Shown here: piece after piece, positions 31,550 to 41,695 of the stretch
Position numbering within the stretch: position 1 is the stretch's first letter
How the letters are laid out: the number at the start of each line of letters is the position of its first letter
Source of the DNA: Pseudopyrenochaeta lycopersici
Lineage: Eukaryota > Ascomycota > Dothideomycetes > Pleosporales > Pseudopyrenochaetaceae
DNA length: 64,000 bases
Direction: 5' to 3'
Assembly (NCBI GenBank): GCA_003313425.1
Contig: NHZP01000003.1
Coordinates: forward strand, 372,001-436,000
Made by a program: the position numbers and the translations under genes
Notes under the pieces: model-generated
What the model saw: the letters and a program-made list of their open reading frames with translations, nothing else
Told to the model about the DNA's origin: nothing
Databases searched by the model: none

Positions 31550-33407
31550 TTCCAGCGAGCTCAGTGGTTTTACATGCGTTGCGGGTTTGGGGGGATGAAG
31601 AGTGGAGGCACACTTTGATGGACGCGGGGAATTTTGGGACGCGATAACACGTGAGCACGTGCAGGAACGGCTCCTAGTGACCAGGTCCCTGCACAGCAAA
31701 CTACGGTCATGTTTTCATGGAATTTCTGCACCAAGCAATCGCTAGGTCCCTGTGGTGGAGATTACAGCTGACCATATCTTAGGTTAATACGCACCTGTCG
31801 AGCGTTGACTGAAGGAGCGAGCCCTCTCTCCTGCCTAGCACAGTGACTAAATGGCGCCCGAGTCTCATTGGCGGCTGTACTCTCCGGAGGTATGATGAAA
31901 ACACCCCTCTTTGGCTTGGAACCCCGCCGTCCGCTGTCACGCGGCGGAATCGTGCACTGCATGATGACACGCACATGCTCTCTTGACGCCCTGTAGATTA
32001 TTACATAAGGTTGAGCTTGGGATATATGGTCTTGGTTGGCACTGTAGAGTTTCTGCTGTCATGGCTGTTGTGGAACATCAAGCATTCGAGGCTGAAAAGG
32101 CAAAGACGCAAAGCACTCGCAGTCCCCAGGGCTCTGTAGCGGTACAGAGAAGGGTCACTTCCATTGCCGGATAGACGGCTAAGAGGCCAATCTCAATCGC
32201 CGTCATTGGTGGTGCGCAATGCCGGTGGGCGAGTTGCGGTCAAGTCCTAGCAAGCTTGCGTACAAGCACTACCAGAGGCCGTGGCACGCGACAGCAGGAT
32301 TTGGGCAGCGAAAGAATTTTCCTTCTCACGAACCAAGAGTGAGTGAGGCTCACGACCAAGCTTGTCGAATCGCACCAGCGACGGGAGGTCATGGTTGGGT
32401 TGGTGCAGGTCAATGGCGATCAAATAAGGGTCCAGGCGGTGGGGCGCGGCTGATCCTGTTTGGGATGCTATGACGCCTTTGACGGAAAATCGCAACAGGT
32501 TGGCGCATCGTCGCATTGCCGATGCAGCGCGCCCGAAGAATCGTGTGGATCGGTGTGACTGGGCGAGGAGGAGACACCTGACAGTCCTGATACCAGTCGA
32601 CAGCTTGTGAGAGCGCGTGTCTCAGAGCCGCCTGCTCGCCAAACGCACTAGGCGAATGAATGTCGCAATCAAACAGGGCAGGCGGCGGCTGAACGATAGG
32701 CCGCACGGCTGACAGGCGCAGCGATTGTCAGGCCCAGACCCAGCAATCGCTGTCCTGCCTTGGAAGCAGAGCGTTACCGTGCTTTTCAAATACCTGGCTA
32801 GATGCCTCGCATCCTCAAAACTACCGATCGCACATAACCAGCACGATCCGCCTCCGACGTCTTGCATCGTCTCCGCCCTTCCCTCCCATCTCCTCCCCCT
32901 TCCCTTCCCCCGCTGTGTATTCCGCCCCCCCTCGTCCCCTCGGAAGAATTCAGCCCTACACCGTCTCCCCGTGCGTCACGAGACCGGCCCCTTCCAGGCA
33001 CCGCTTTGCTCTGATCTCCCCCTGCTTTTTTTTTGGCCAGCGAGAACATCCCGTGACGGCGGACTCTGGCTTTGACCGCGGCGCCGAACACAGCCTTGTT
33101 TCGCAGTAGCTACGCTGTCTGTCTGTCGACTTCGCCTCGAACCTTCTTCGGCCGACTCGCTGAGGTGGTTGCTGAGTTGAGAGGGCCGTCGTGGCTGCGC
33201 ATCGCCGCCGATGACATCATATCCCCTTTGAACTCAACAGCAGTGCCTCCAGTACTTGCTGCTTCACCACCCAACACTGCTCCTGCAAACGCACATCACT
33301 CGACGCCGCGGACGTCTCCATATTTCATGTTCTTATTTCCTACCGTTTTACCTGCGCTTCCACTAGGCCCGCGCTCCACTAGCTGACGCGCCTGAGCACC
33401 CTCCACC
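31550..33407. other. Intergenic region / long PTP leader, no gene seen
   Basis: 1.86 kb between the divergent starts of NSE1 and the phosphatase gene. Frames on both strands are short and unlike known proteins. The right part (32850-33400) is CT-rich (ccttccctcccatctcctcc near 32880), consistent with a promoter and long leader for the phosphatase. Paired cacgtg hexamers occur at 31648-31662. Confidence 0.5.
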
Positions 33408-36078
33408 ATGACCACTCCCGGCGTTAGCTCACGACCTCGAACCTCGTCGCATTCCACCTCCTCTAGGCCAAGAACGTCAACGCCCATGACGAGGCCAAGT
33501 ACGACGCTACATCCAACCGCCGCACTACCACCCCTCACGCCCCGCATGAACGGCGTCGCAAAAACCCCCAGCCATATTGTCACGCAGAAGACCAAGGAGC
33601 CCGGCACCCCGTCGCCGAACTACTTTGGCCTCGCCATCAATTCCAATGCCGACCACTTTTCCTCCAGCGCTGCGCAGCACATTCGTGGCAACTGGAGCCC
33701 ACCGACTTCGAATGTGCGCTCAACAGCCGCCGCCTCCCCTCGAATAATACCCGTCGAACAGAATCCCGAATTCGAGCAGTTCAGGAGACAGTCTGAGAAC
33801 AACAGGGCCTTCTCGCTGGTAGACTTCGACTTTGCATCGGCACAGTGCGCTCCGGACAAGAGCCCGTTTTTCAGCAACGTAAAGACTCCATTGTCGCCGC
33901 AGTCCATGCTACCGCCTACCGTGCCGGGTCATGATCAGCATGATGCAAAGGGTGAAGATGATAACGCATCAAAACCACGATCACCCAAGCCACGCTCACC
34001 CAAGCGCATGCTTTCCACCGAATCTCCCCTGTTCCCAGACCGACCACGACGAAACTCTCCTGCAAGCTTTGAAGGATTTGGGCGCACCGACGCTATCGCT
34101 CAATTCGCCGAAGACCGAGTCCCAAGACCGTCACTTCCCTCCAAGAAGTCTCACCACATCTCAATAGCACCCCATCGCGCAGAAACACTGCCTGCAAACT
34201 TTGACGATGACAACAACACAGACGGCCCAGTCATGGCTACAGCTCAGCATGTCGTCAACATACTGGAATCATCCGTTGAGGAAGTTCTTCTCCTTGACCT
34301 GCGCGTTTCCACACAGTACGCAAAGGCCAAAATAGCAGGCGCATTGAACCTTTGCATACCTACAACACTGCTCAAAAGAGCTTCTTTCAATGTCCAGAAA
34401 CTGGCGGAAACATTCAAAGATGACGAACAACGGGAGAGATTTGAACGATGGAGAAGCAGCAAATACATTATAGTATATGATGCTAGCTCCTCGCAACTCA
34501 AAGATGCCACAACCTGTATCAACACGCTTAAGAAGTTCACAAGCGAGGGTTGGTCGGGCGGCACATTCATCATCCGTGGTGGCTTTCAAGAGTTTTCCCA
34601 GAGATTTCCGGCATGGATCACGCACCAGAGCTCTCAGAGCCCTACAACAGCCGCCACAGCTCGTCTTCAGATCGACTCGGGTCTTCCTTCGGTTGCTCCT
34701 GTCATTGGCGGCTGCCCTATGCCTGCTACACAAAGTGCTGCAAACCCCTTTTTTGGCAACATTCGACAGAACATGGATCTGATTGGTGGTGTTGGGCAAA
34801 TGCCCGTCAAGCAGCCAGCAGGTATGACTCGGTCAGCGGAAGAGGAGCTTCCGCAATGGCTTCAGAAAGCTGCAGAAGAGAAGGACAATGGCAAGAGTGT
34901 CTCAGAGAAGTTCTTACACATTGAAAAGCGAGAGCAGAAGCGCATGCAGGAAGCTCTTTCTGGCAAGGTCGTCTATGGCACCCCTACTGGACTAGGCTCT
35001 GCGAAGCAGGTTCAGATTGCCGGTATTGAGAAAGGGTCAAAGAATCGGTACAACAACATCTGGCCGTATGAACATTCGCGTGTCAAGATTCAAGGAGTCG
35101 CCGAGGGAAGCTGCGATTATGTCAATGCTAATCATGTCCAAGCCGCATACTCGAACAAGCGTTACATTGCCACGCAAGGGCCAATTCCGGCCACTTTCAA
35201 GGTAAGCTGGCTATAGAGCACTTTGGTAACCGATGACTGACATCAGACAGGACTTCTGGAATGTTGTGTGGCAGCAAGACGTTCGCGTCATTGTCATGCT
35301 TACCGCTGAGCAAGAAGGCGGACAAGTCAAAGCACACAATTACTGGTCAGACAAGCGATTCGGGCCTTTCCGTTTGAACAATCTGAGCGAACGAAAAGCG
35401 TCCCTCGAACCGTCCAAAATCCACAAGCATCGAGAGAAGACAAGGCCACCGGTTGGCCAACGTAGATCAACGAATCCACCTAGGCTAGCCAACTTCACTA
35501 AGGAAACCACGACCGGCTCACCAAGTCAGGAACAACCTTACGTTATCGTTCGCAAATTCACCCTATCAAATGAGGATGAACCTTTTGCACGCATGCGCGA
35601 GATTACGCAGCTGCAGTACTCGAATTGGCCTGACTTTGGCGCTCCGGCACATCCTACCCATCTTCTTGGTCTCATTGAGCAATGCGATGCGGTTGTTCGC
35701 TCCGTGAACGGCGGCTCAGCATCCCAACCCGAACTAGCCAACAGTCGTCCGGTTATTGTGCACTGCTCTGCTGGATGTGGCCGCACAGGCACATTCTGCA
35801 CCGTAGACTCTGTTTTGGACATGCTCAAGCGACAGCGGTCAGCCCGGCAAGCAAGACAGAGTACACCAATGGAAGTGGACTCTGCCGAGAACACGAAACC
35901 GAACAACGAGCGGGAAGAGGGCAACTGGATTACGAATAACAATATCGACCTGATCGCGAAGACAGTCGAAGACTTTAGGTTGCAACGTTTGAGTATGGTT
36001 CAAAGCTTGAGGCAGTTTGTCCTGTGTTACGAGAGTGTTATGGAATGGCTCGTTGAGCAGCACCCCAAATCTGCGTAG
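33408..36078 (+). CDS. Protein tyrosine phosphatase with rhodanese-like domain (Pyp1/Pyp2-like)
   Basis: Two exons: 33408-35201 and 35251-36078, 873 aa. A Ser/Thr/Pro-rich N-terminus with KPRSPKPRSPKRM sites precedes a rhodanese/Cdc25-like domain (about 280-410: VLLLDLRVSTQYAKAKIAGA, YIIVYDASSSQ, FIIRGGFQEFSQRFP) whose loop has no catalytic Cys. The PTP domain (about 530-870) has NRYNNIWPYEHSRVKI, DYVNANHVQAAYSNKRYIA, the WPD loop (Asp726) and the signature HCSAGCGRTG (769-778, Cys770). Fission-yeast Pyp1/Pyp2 share this layout and dephosphorylate the stress MAPK Sty1; the rhodanese part docks the MAPK. By analogy this is a MAPK phosphatase. The linker inserts basic segments (SKIHKHREKTRPPVGQRRS) between PTP motifs. 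Confidence 0.92.
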
Positions 36079-36834
36079 GATGAGGCCCGGGAGGTAAACT
36101 TTGACCGTGCTGCCGTTATATTGATGGCGACATTGAATAAGGGGACATAATATTACGAGAATAACGACATGACCAGAGTACGGGGTTGGATGCGGCATCA
36201 TCATCATCATCATCATCATCAACATCAACATCATTATCATCATCGCTAAGGCAGCTCATTGGAGGGCGTTTTGCTTTGCTTCTTTTAGAGTATACATAGT
36301 ATGCATTGGGATAGGGCTCGGCGCAATCAGGTTAGGGTTAGGAGCGCATGAGATGTGCGCTTTAGTCCACGTAGCAATCTGAACGTCATACATTCAGCTT
36401 TTGATTATGTCCGCACCGGGCTTTATCGTCACCTTACAGGCACTTATTGAATGAATTAGTTGGTAAATTCTCACTGCTTGGCCTAAACTAATCAAGTCAG
36501 ACACGGTTGTGGATAGAGAAAAGTGTGAAGGTACACCTTTTTTGGTCTCTACCCTTGCTTCTATACAGTTCTTTTTCCCTGATCTAAATTCTTCAGTACA
36601 TGTATCAGTGATTTGTGGTATAGTGACGAAAGATGCATGTTGTGGTATGCGAATCTTGATATTCTATCAAACGAATAGGCTGAGCCCGCAAAATCAGTTC
36701 AATAATGCTGGATATAGTTGTGAGGCTGAATAGCACACCTGTCCCAAGTGCAATACAATGGGCTTCAAATACATCAAATGAAATGAGGAACATGAATACA
36801 TCAAACCATAAATACACAGCAAAGATGAATATTC
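36079..36834. other. Intergenic region between convergent genes
   Basis: 0.76 kb between the stops of the phosphatase (plus) and ATG15 (minus). It holds an imperfect ATC/CAT trinucleotide repeat (36195-36244) and a short TTAGGGTTAGG string (36332-36342). It is AT-rich in its right half. No gene was seen. Confidence 0.5.
36195..36244. repeat. (CAT)n trinucleotide repeat
   Basis: About 16 CAT/ATC units, the right half interrupted by AAC and TAT variants, in the 3' flank of the phosphatase gene. Confidence 0.9.
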
Positions 36835-38679
36835 TTAGATTTCCATCCTCTCTGTAACCGATTCATGGGAAGTCGTCTTCCCGTGCTTTTTCGACTTGTC
36901 ATAGCAGATCAGACCAAACCAGCCTTCAGATGTGCACGTTGTGGTAGAGAAGGTCGGCGTTGGCGTCGATTTGTGAGTTTTAGTTCTCGAAGGAGGATCG
37001 TCTCCATCGAGACATCCGCCAAACCAACCCGGATACTTACATGACGAAGTCATAGTAGGCGTCGACGTGGTTGTGGTTGCGGTCGGCGCTGGGGCTGGAG
37101 ACGTTGTATGCGATGTCTTGATTGTCGAAGTCTCTGTGTCGTCCTTGCAGCCGAACCAGCCTGGAGTCTTGCACGTCGAGGTTGAAGAGGTTGATGTTGT
37201 CGTAGTCTTGGGGTGACTTCGGGTGGTAGATTCGTCCAGGCATCCCCACCATCCCGGAGTCTTGCACGTTTCTGTTCGTGTGCGGGCAGACTTGGAAGTG
37301 GACGTTGGTGTGTGTTTGGAGGATGAAGTAGTTGTTGTCTCTGTGCCATTGCTTTCAAAATATTCCCAGGTGTAGCAGTCTGTGCAATTGACGTAAGGTT
37401 CACACTTTGCAGGCTCGTCATACTTCTCAATGACGTCGCGTATGACTTCAACAATTTTGTGGGTGCCAATGCCCATGCGCCAGCCAAAATCTTTGACAGT
37501 ATCATAGACACACTTTTGGCCTGTGTGGCATACACTTTGCATAGCGTAGCCACCAAAGGTGCAGACACTTGTGGCTTGGTTACACGTGCCCATGTATACT
37601 GGGTCTGCTGTGTGTCCGAAGTGAAAGCCACCAGTGAATGCACGTTTCTGGAGTGAGCCAATCTGATGACCTGGCGGGACCGGAAGGCCAAGACGTGACG
37701 CTGGCATGGCTTCGGGGACGGCCTCGAATGTGAGCGCTGGATGGCCGAACGTTAGGGATAGGAATGAGGAGACGGAGCCACCGAGCGAGTGGCCCGCCAT
37801 CCAGATCTCAGCATGCGGATATAGTGCAGTGACATTATGGTAGAGGTCTTGCGCTGCGTAGTAGTATCTGTTTTTCTCGCGAAGCGCGGTGACGAGGCAG
37901 GTTGAGTTGCAGGTAAAGGCCGATGTCTGGCAGTCGCACACTTGGCGCCAAAGGTACTGACCGCCCTGTCCACAGCAGCAACTGAAGAATAGATTGTCGT
38001 TGATCTTGTCGTTGGTAGTCGTCTCTGAGCCGTCGAACATGGCGGGCGATGTGCCCTTCAGGCCGATGACAACAGTCGAATTCTCCGTGTCTGCGAAGAT
38101 GTGCCCTCTCAGGCCGTCGGATTCCCAGCCAAAGTCTTCGGTGTAGTTGTAGCCCCCGCCCACATCTTCCCATTCACCTGTATTGGGCTCTGATATGTAT
38201 GCGTTGGAGGCCATACGGGCGAAGCTCAGCACAGTCTCCTTGTCGGTCACATTTGGGCCGGCTATCTCATCGATGGTCCAGTCCTCGGCAGCCAGTTGCA
38301 CCGCTCTCCCTGTCGTCCTTCCCCAGTCGAGGATGCCATTTATGGTGTCCTTGCTCCTATCTACCAGTCGCTCAATGTTCATGGCCTCCGATCTGACCCG
38401 CAACCGGGGAACAGGCTTGCGAAGGGTCACATCTTCACCTCCGTCTTCAGCCATCCACACTGCTGCTGTTTCGGGCACGTCAAGGCGCCGGTGGAGGAGC
38501 GGGTACTTGTAAGTGCCATGGTGGAAGATGTGTCGCAGCGAGAAGTCCTTCTCCGTGCTGGGTGGACTGGGCAGCGGGAGAATAGGCAGCTCAGTCGCGG
38601 AGCTCGCGGCTAGGAAGGACAGCAAAAGCGAGGCCGTCACGCGCGAGGCCGAGGTGCAGAGAGGCCGGCGTCGCATCAT
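36835..38679 (-). CDS. ATG15: Atg15, putative vacuolar phospholipase (class 3 lipase)
   Basis: Single exon, 614 aa from the ATG at 38679. The start is placed there because MMRRRPLCTSASRVTASLLL, continuing LSFLAASSA, is a signal anchor; the upstream open extension looks non-coding. The alpha/beta hydrolase core contains AGHSLGG (nucleophile Ser298), HIFADTENSTVVIGLKGTS and GGFHFGHTADPVYMGTC (Asp and His partners), plus a Cys-rich CCCGQGGQYLW segment, all typical of Atg15. It enters vacuoles via multivesicular bodies and lyses autophagic-body membranes. After residue about 460 comes a Ser/Thr-rich tail carrying four spaced C-x-x-x-GW(W/F)G-x-C units (CKTPGWWGC, CKTPGWFGC, CKYPGWFGGC, CTSEGWFGLIC). 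It is divergent from the VPS9-domain gene. Confidence 0.94.
   Translation of the reverse strand: MMRRRPLCTSASRVTASLLLSFLAASSATELPILPLPSPPSTEKDFSLRHIFHHGTYKYPLLHRRLDVPETAAVWMAEDGGEDVTLRKPVPRLRVRSEAMNIERLVDRSKDTINGILDWGRTTGRAVQLAAEDWTIDEIAGPNVTDKETVLSFARMASNAYISEPNTGEWEDVGGGYNYTEDFGWESDGLRGHIFADTENSTVVIGLKGTSPAMFDGSETTTNDKINDNLFFSCCCGQGGQYLWRQVCDCQTSAFTCNSTCLVTALREKNRYYYAAQDLYHNVTALYPHAEIWMAGHSLGGSVSSFLSLTFGHPALTFEAVPEAMPASRLGLPVPPGHQIGSLQKRAFTGGFHFGHTADPVYMGTCNQATSVCTFGGYAMQSVCHTGQKCVYDTVKDFGWRMGIGTHKIVEVIRDVIEKYDEPAKCEPYVNCTDCYTWEYFESNGTETTTTSSSKHTPTSTSKSARTRTETCKTPGWWGCLDESTTRSHPKTTTTSTSSTSTCKTPGWFGCKDDTETSTIKTSHTTSPAPAPTATTTTSTPTMTSSCKYPGWFGGCLDGDDPPSRTKTHKSTPTPTFSTTTCTSEGWFGLICYDKSKKHGKTTSHESVTERMEI
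36912..37266 (-). repeat. Four dispersed GWFG/Cys repeats in Atg15 tail
   Basis: Four copies of a C-x3-GW(F/W)G-x(0-2)-C unit separated by Thr/Ser/Pro/Lys linkers, near 37250, 37160, 37035 and 36925. The units vary in sequence more than the spacing, which points to old duplication kept for function rather than a fresh satellite. Confidence 0.8.
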
Positions 38680-39117
38680 GTACGTGTCCACAGCAGGAGA
38701 TGCAGGAACAAGCGCAGCGGTCAGTCCGAGTGCATGGTGGTGGTTGTCTTCAATGACGCCATGCTTTCCCGTCCACCCCGTTGCGCGGGGGTGGCTCCCA
38801 GGGCTAGGCTGATCGCAGATAGCGGACGACAAGGCATGGGACGCTGCGACATGATTGACCATCCACTCGTTATTGTTACTGTCTTCCGCCGGCGAAACCA
38901 CTCACTCCCGCAGGCATTGTCTTTAGACGGGTCGTCTTGGACGGGACCTAAGGAGGTTTGGCACACTGGAAGCCGCCTCGAGCTCGCTCCAGCTCCGCCG
39001 CAGCCCGCATGACGTTGAAGGCACGAGCTCAAGCTTCGGTTTCAGCAACATCGCCAGCTCGATGCAGGCATACGACGCCCTCATCGCTCACATAGCCTTG
39101 CACCCGCGGTAGCAATC
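38680..39117. promoter_or_regulatory. Divergent promoter ATG15/VPS9-domain gene
   Basis: 438 bp between the start codons of two genes that act in vacuolar/endosomal traffic. The ATG15 frame stays open upstream to 38901, but the added sequence (His/Pro/Ser-rich, before the signal anchor) is unlike Atg15. No other gene was seen. Confidence 0.5.
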
Positions 39118-41388
39118 ATGTCTGGACGACCCAATAACTTGCACCTCTCGCGGTCCTTCACTCGTCTGGAGTCGTCGCCGCCGCCCAAGAGTTCGCTCTC
39201 CCGAAGTCGAGCGAGCACGCTGCAAGGACCCCATGTGCCAGACATGCTGGATCCTCTGAAAGCCAACATGGTCCCTGAAGAGGACGAGAACGCCGATGGC
39301 GACGTCTTCACAAAAGAGGAAGAGGATGGCGACGCGCCTGGGCACGAATCCACAGTACCAGACCCATTCGAAGAGCTACCCATTGAGATTCGAAGCTTGA
39401 CGGAGAGGTACTTGGCCTGCACCCAACTCGAGCAAAAGGCAGATGCTGACATGACGAACAGATTCCTTGAGTCCCTCACGGCCAAAGTTCACCCAACCCC
39501 GCTGTCCGCTGACGCTCTCGCCGACCTTTTCCAGGACTTCTACATTCGCGCATCGGCCAAGATTAACACTCATATCGCCACGCTGTCGGCTCGATTGACA
39601 AGTGAATCGTACGTGGCACAATCGAGAAAGAGCCCGGCTCCGTCCAGTAAACCCGGCTCGATACGAAAGGGAAGCGACCCGTCAGGAGAACAGCAGATGC
39701 TTAGTGCCTCTGAGATGGCAGACCGCAAGAAAGCACGGAAGTTGCTGGAGGCGAAGCGCTTTGCCCTTGAGGAGGCTGTCGAGCGAGCCGTGTGCGAGAA
39801 GGTATACGAGCGGATTTGGCGCCATCGGAGCACCGATGATGAGGAGAGAGATCACAAGCTCAGGTCACGCACGGCATCGCTCTCACTTGTTGGCATTGGC
39901 TTGAAGGAGCTTTTGATGACTGGTGACGAGTTGACCGAAGAGGAGCGCCAGAAAACAAAGGAAAAGGAGCCCGAGATTCGAGAATGGCTCTCGGCTGCCC
40001 GGCAAGACCTGCTCAAAATGAACCATGAGCGGTATCCTCTCGGAAAAGTGCAGCATTTGACCGCTGCCCACAAGTCAATTGTTGAAGCGTTGTCGAAGAT
40101 ATTTCCCTCTACTTCGTCGGCAGACGAAATTCTACCAACGCTCATATATGCTCTCATCACTTTGCCGCCTGTTTACTTAAACGTCATCAGCGACTTGAAG
40201 TTCATTCAGAGATTTCGGGGATCAAGTCGGATGGATGGCGAGACTGCTTATTGTCTTGTCAATTTAGAAGCAGCCGTTTCATTCCTGGAAACCGTAGATC
40301 TTTCGTCTCTACGAGCTGAAGAGGCAGCCTTTGGAACTTCAGATTCGCGACCATCCACTCCCAAATCAGAAATCACTCCCATGTCATTAGGGCTGTCTCA
40401 AGCACCGGACTTAATCCAGACCCCAGCAACGCCAACGTCGAAAGGCACAGCTGTAGAGCCATCAAGCCCAACCACCACCAAGGCCCAGCGCAGGCTAAGC
40501 AATCTAATCCAAACCCAAACAAATAAATTCGAGGCGGCTTCAGATGCCGTTCGTGAGTCTATCATTGATTCAGCTGATCAGGCCCTTGGCAGGATCAATA
40601 ACACACTGGACACTAGCTTCAAGTTCTTTTTTGGTGGCCTGCGAGAAAGGAATCCAAATAGCCCCGTCCAGGCTCAACCTGAGCTGCCAAGAACGTTAGA
40701 AGACGCGAGAAAGCTGGTTAGCTCACCAACTCGGGCAACCGCCGACGACGATAATGTCAGCGTGAGCGCTACGAGTTCGATACAAGGGGATGATCACAAC
40801 GAAGCGACAGCCAACAAAGGGCTGGAGGCAAAGATGACGGACATGTTTGCTGGTAGAAGGCAAATTCGGGACCGCAGTGTCGATTCGACCCGGTCTGGAG
40901 GCAGCAGCAGCGGGCGACGCGTTGGATTTACGTCGACACCGAGCGCTGAAGAAAAAGTACCATCGCCAGCACCCACCAAAGCTGATTCGCCGGCGCTGAA
41001 CAATCCCTCGGCTGTTGACTCTCTTCGCAACATGGGCAACAGTCTCAATCCGCTTAATCGATTTGCAAGTATTAACGTCCTTCCGCGCTTTGGTCGCGCG
41101 ATCAGCAGTAGCAGCACTCCCGTCCTCCCCTCCCCCACCACCGAGCAGCCCAAGACATCGCCTTCCCCCGAACCTCTAAGCCGCACAGTGACGGGCGAAG
41201 GGCCGCAGGCGGATGAGAAAGGCATAAGAGCAGTTGCTGCATTGGAGCAATTGAAGAAAACAACGCCACCTGTGAAGCGTTTTGTGGAAGCCAAAGACAC
41301 GCAAGATTTCAAGCTGAAAGAGGTTGATGAGCTGTTGAAGGAGTATCAGCATTTAGCCGCTGCACTGAGGGGGGCAATCAACTATTGA
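39118..41388 (+). CDS. VPS9-domain protein, putative Rab5-type GEF (Muk1-like)
   Basis: Single exon, 756 aa from the ATG at 39118 (MSGRPNNLHLSRSFTRLESS). A helical region (about 195-310: ARKLLEAKRFALEEAVERAV, CEKVYERIWRH) leads into a VPS9 domain (about 319-396: VEALSKIFPSTSSADEILPT, LIYALITLPPVYLNVISDLK, FIQRFRGSSRMDGETAYCLV, NLEAAVSFLETVD). VPS9 domains catalyse GDP/GTP exchange on Rab5/Vps21 GTPases on endosomes. The long C-terminal half is Ser/Pro-rich and seems disordered, with a final helix (DFKLKEVDELLKEYQHLAA). No CUE ubiquitin-binding motif is seen, so it is nearer Muk1 than Vps9. The shared promoter with ATG15 fits endolysosomal function. Confidence 0.88.
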   Translation: MSGRPNNLHLSRSFTRLESSPPPKSSLSRSRASTLQGPHVPDMLDPLKANMVPEEDENADGDVFTKEEEDGDAPGHESTVPDPFEELPIEIRSLTERYLACTQLEQKADADMTNRFLESLTAKVHPTPLSADALADLFQDFYIRASAKINTHIATLSARLTSESYVAQSRKSPAPSSKPGSIRKGSDPSGEQQMLSASEMADRKKARKLLEAKRFALEEAVERAVCEKVYERIWRHRSTDDEERDHKLRSRTASLSLVGIGLKELLMTGDELTEEERQKTKEKEPEIREWLSAARQDLLKMNHERYPLGKVQHLTAAHKSIVEALSKIFPSTSSADEILPTLIYALITLPPVYLNVISDLKFIQRFRGSSRMDGETAYCLVNLEAAVSFLETVDLSSLRAEEAAFGTSDSRPSTPKSEITPMSLGLSQAPDLIQTPATPTSKGTAVEPSSPTTTKAQRRLSNLIQTQTNKFEAASDAVRESIIDSADQALGRINNTLDTSFKFFFGGLRERNPNSPVQAQPELPRTLEDARKLVSSPTRATADDDNVSVSATSSIQGDDHNEATANKGLEAKMTDMFAGRRQIRDRSVDSTRSGGSSSGRRVGFTSTPSAEEKVPSPAPTKADSPALNNPSAVDSLRNMGNSLNPLNRFASINVLPRFGRAISSSSTPVLPSPTTEQPKTSPSPEPLSRTVTGEGPQADEKGIRAVAALEQLKKTTPPVKRFVEAKDTQDFKLKEVDELLKEYQHLAAALRGAINY

Positions 41389-41695
41389 AGTGGAATAGTG
41401 ATGCATCGCACATAGATAGATGCATATATCGAAGATTGCTAGGAACACATTTGGAGGTTCGTTCCTGCCTGCACATGAGGCACATTCAGTGAATGTAGTA
41501 GCCAATGGTGCGTTGTCGTGGGCAACAGGGCCGTAACTTCCGATCGGAAAGGAAATCTTCCGAATCGGGAAGGGGCACGGACGTGAAAGTAAACACAACC
41601 ATAACAACACCACAAACACTTGTACCTACGGATTTGTGCACTCAACACCACGATATTGCCCGTCAACAACGACCTCTCATTCTTTGGCCCCAGAT
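41389..41695. promoter_or_regulatory. Intergenic, promoter of coiled-coil gene
   Basis: 307 bp between the VPS9-domain gene and the next plus-strand gene. The downstream frame is open from 41636 but opens at GTG; the ATG is at 41696. No other element was recognised. Confidence 0.45.

Noticed and set aside
36332..36342. TTAGGGTTAGG telomere-like repeat
   Set aside because: Less than two units, in the middle of core genes; chance or a minor interstitial motif, not a telomere.
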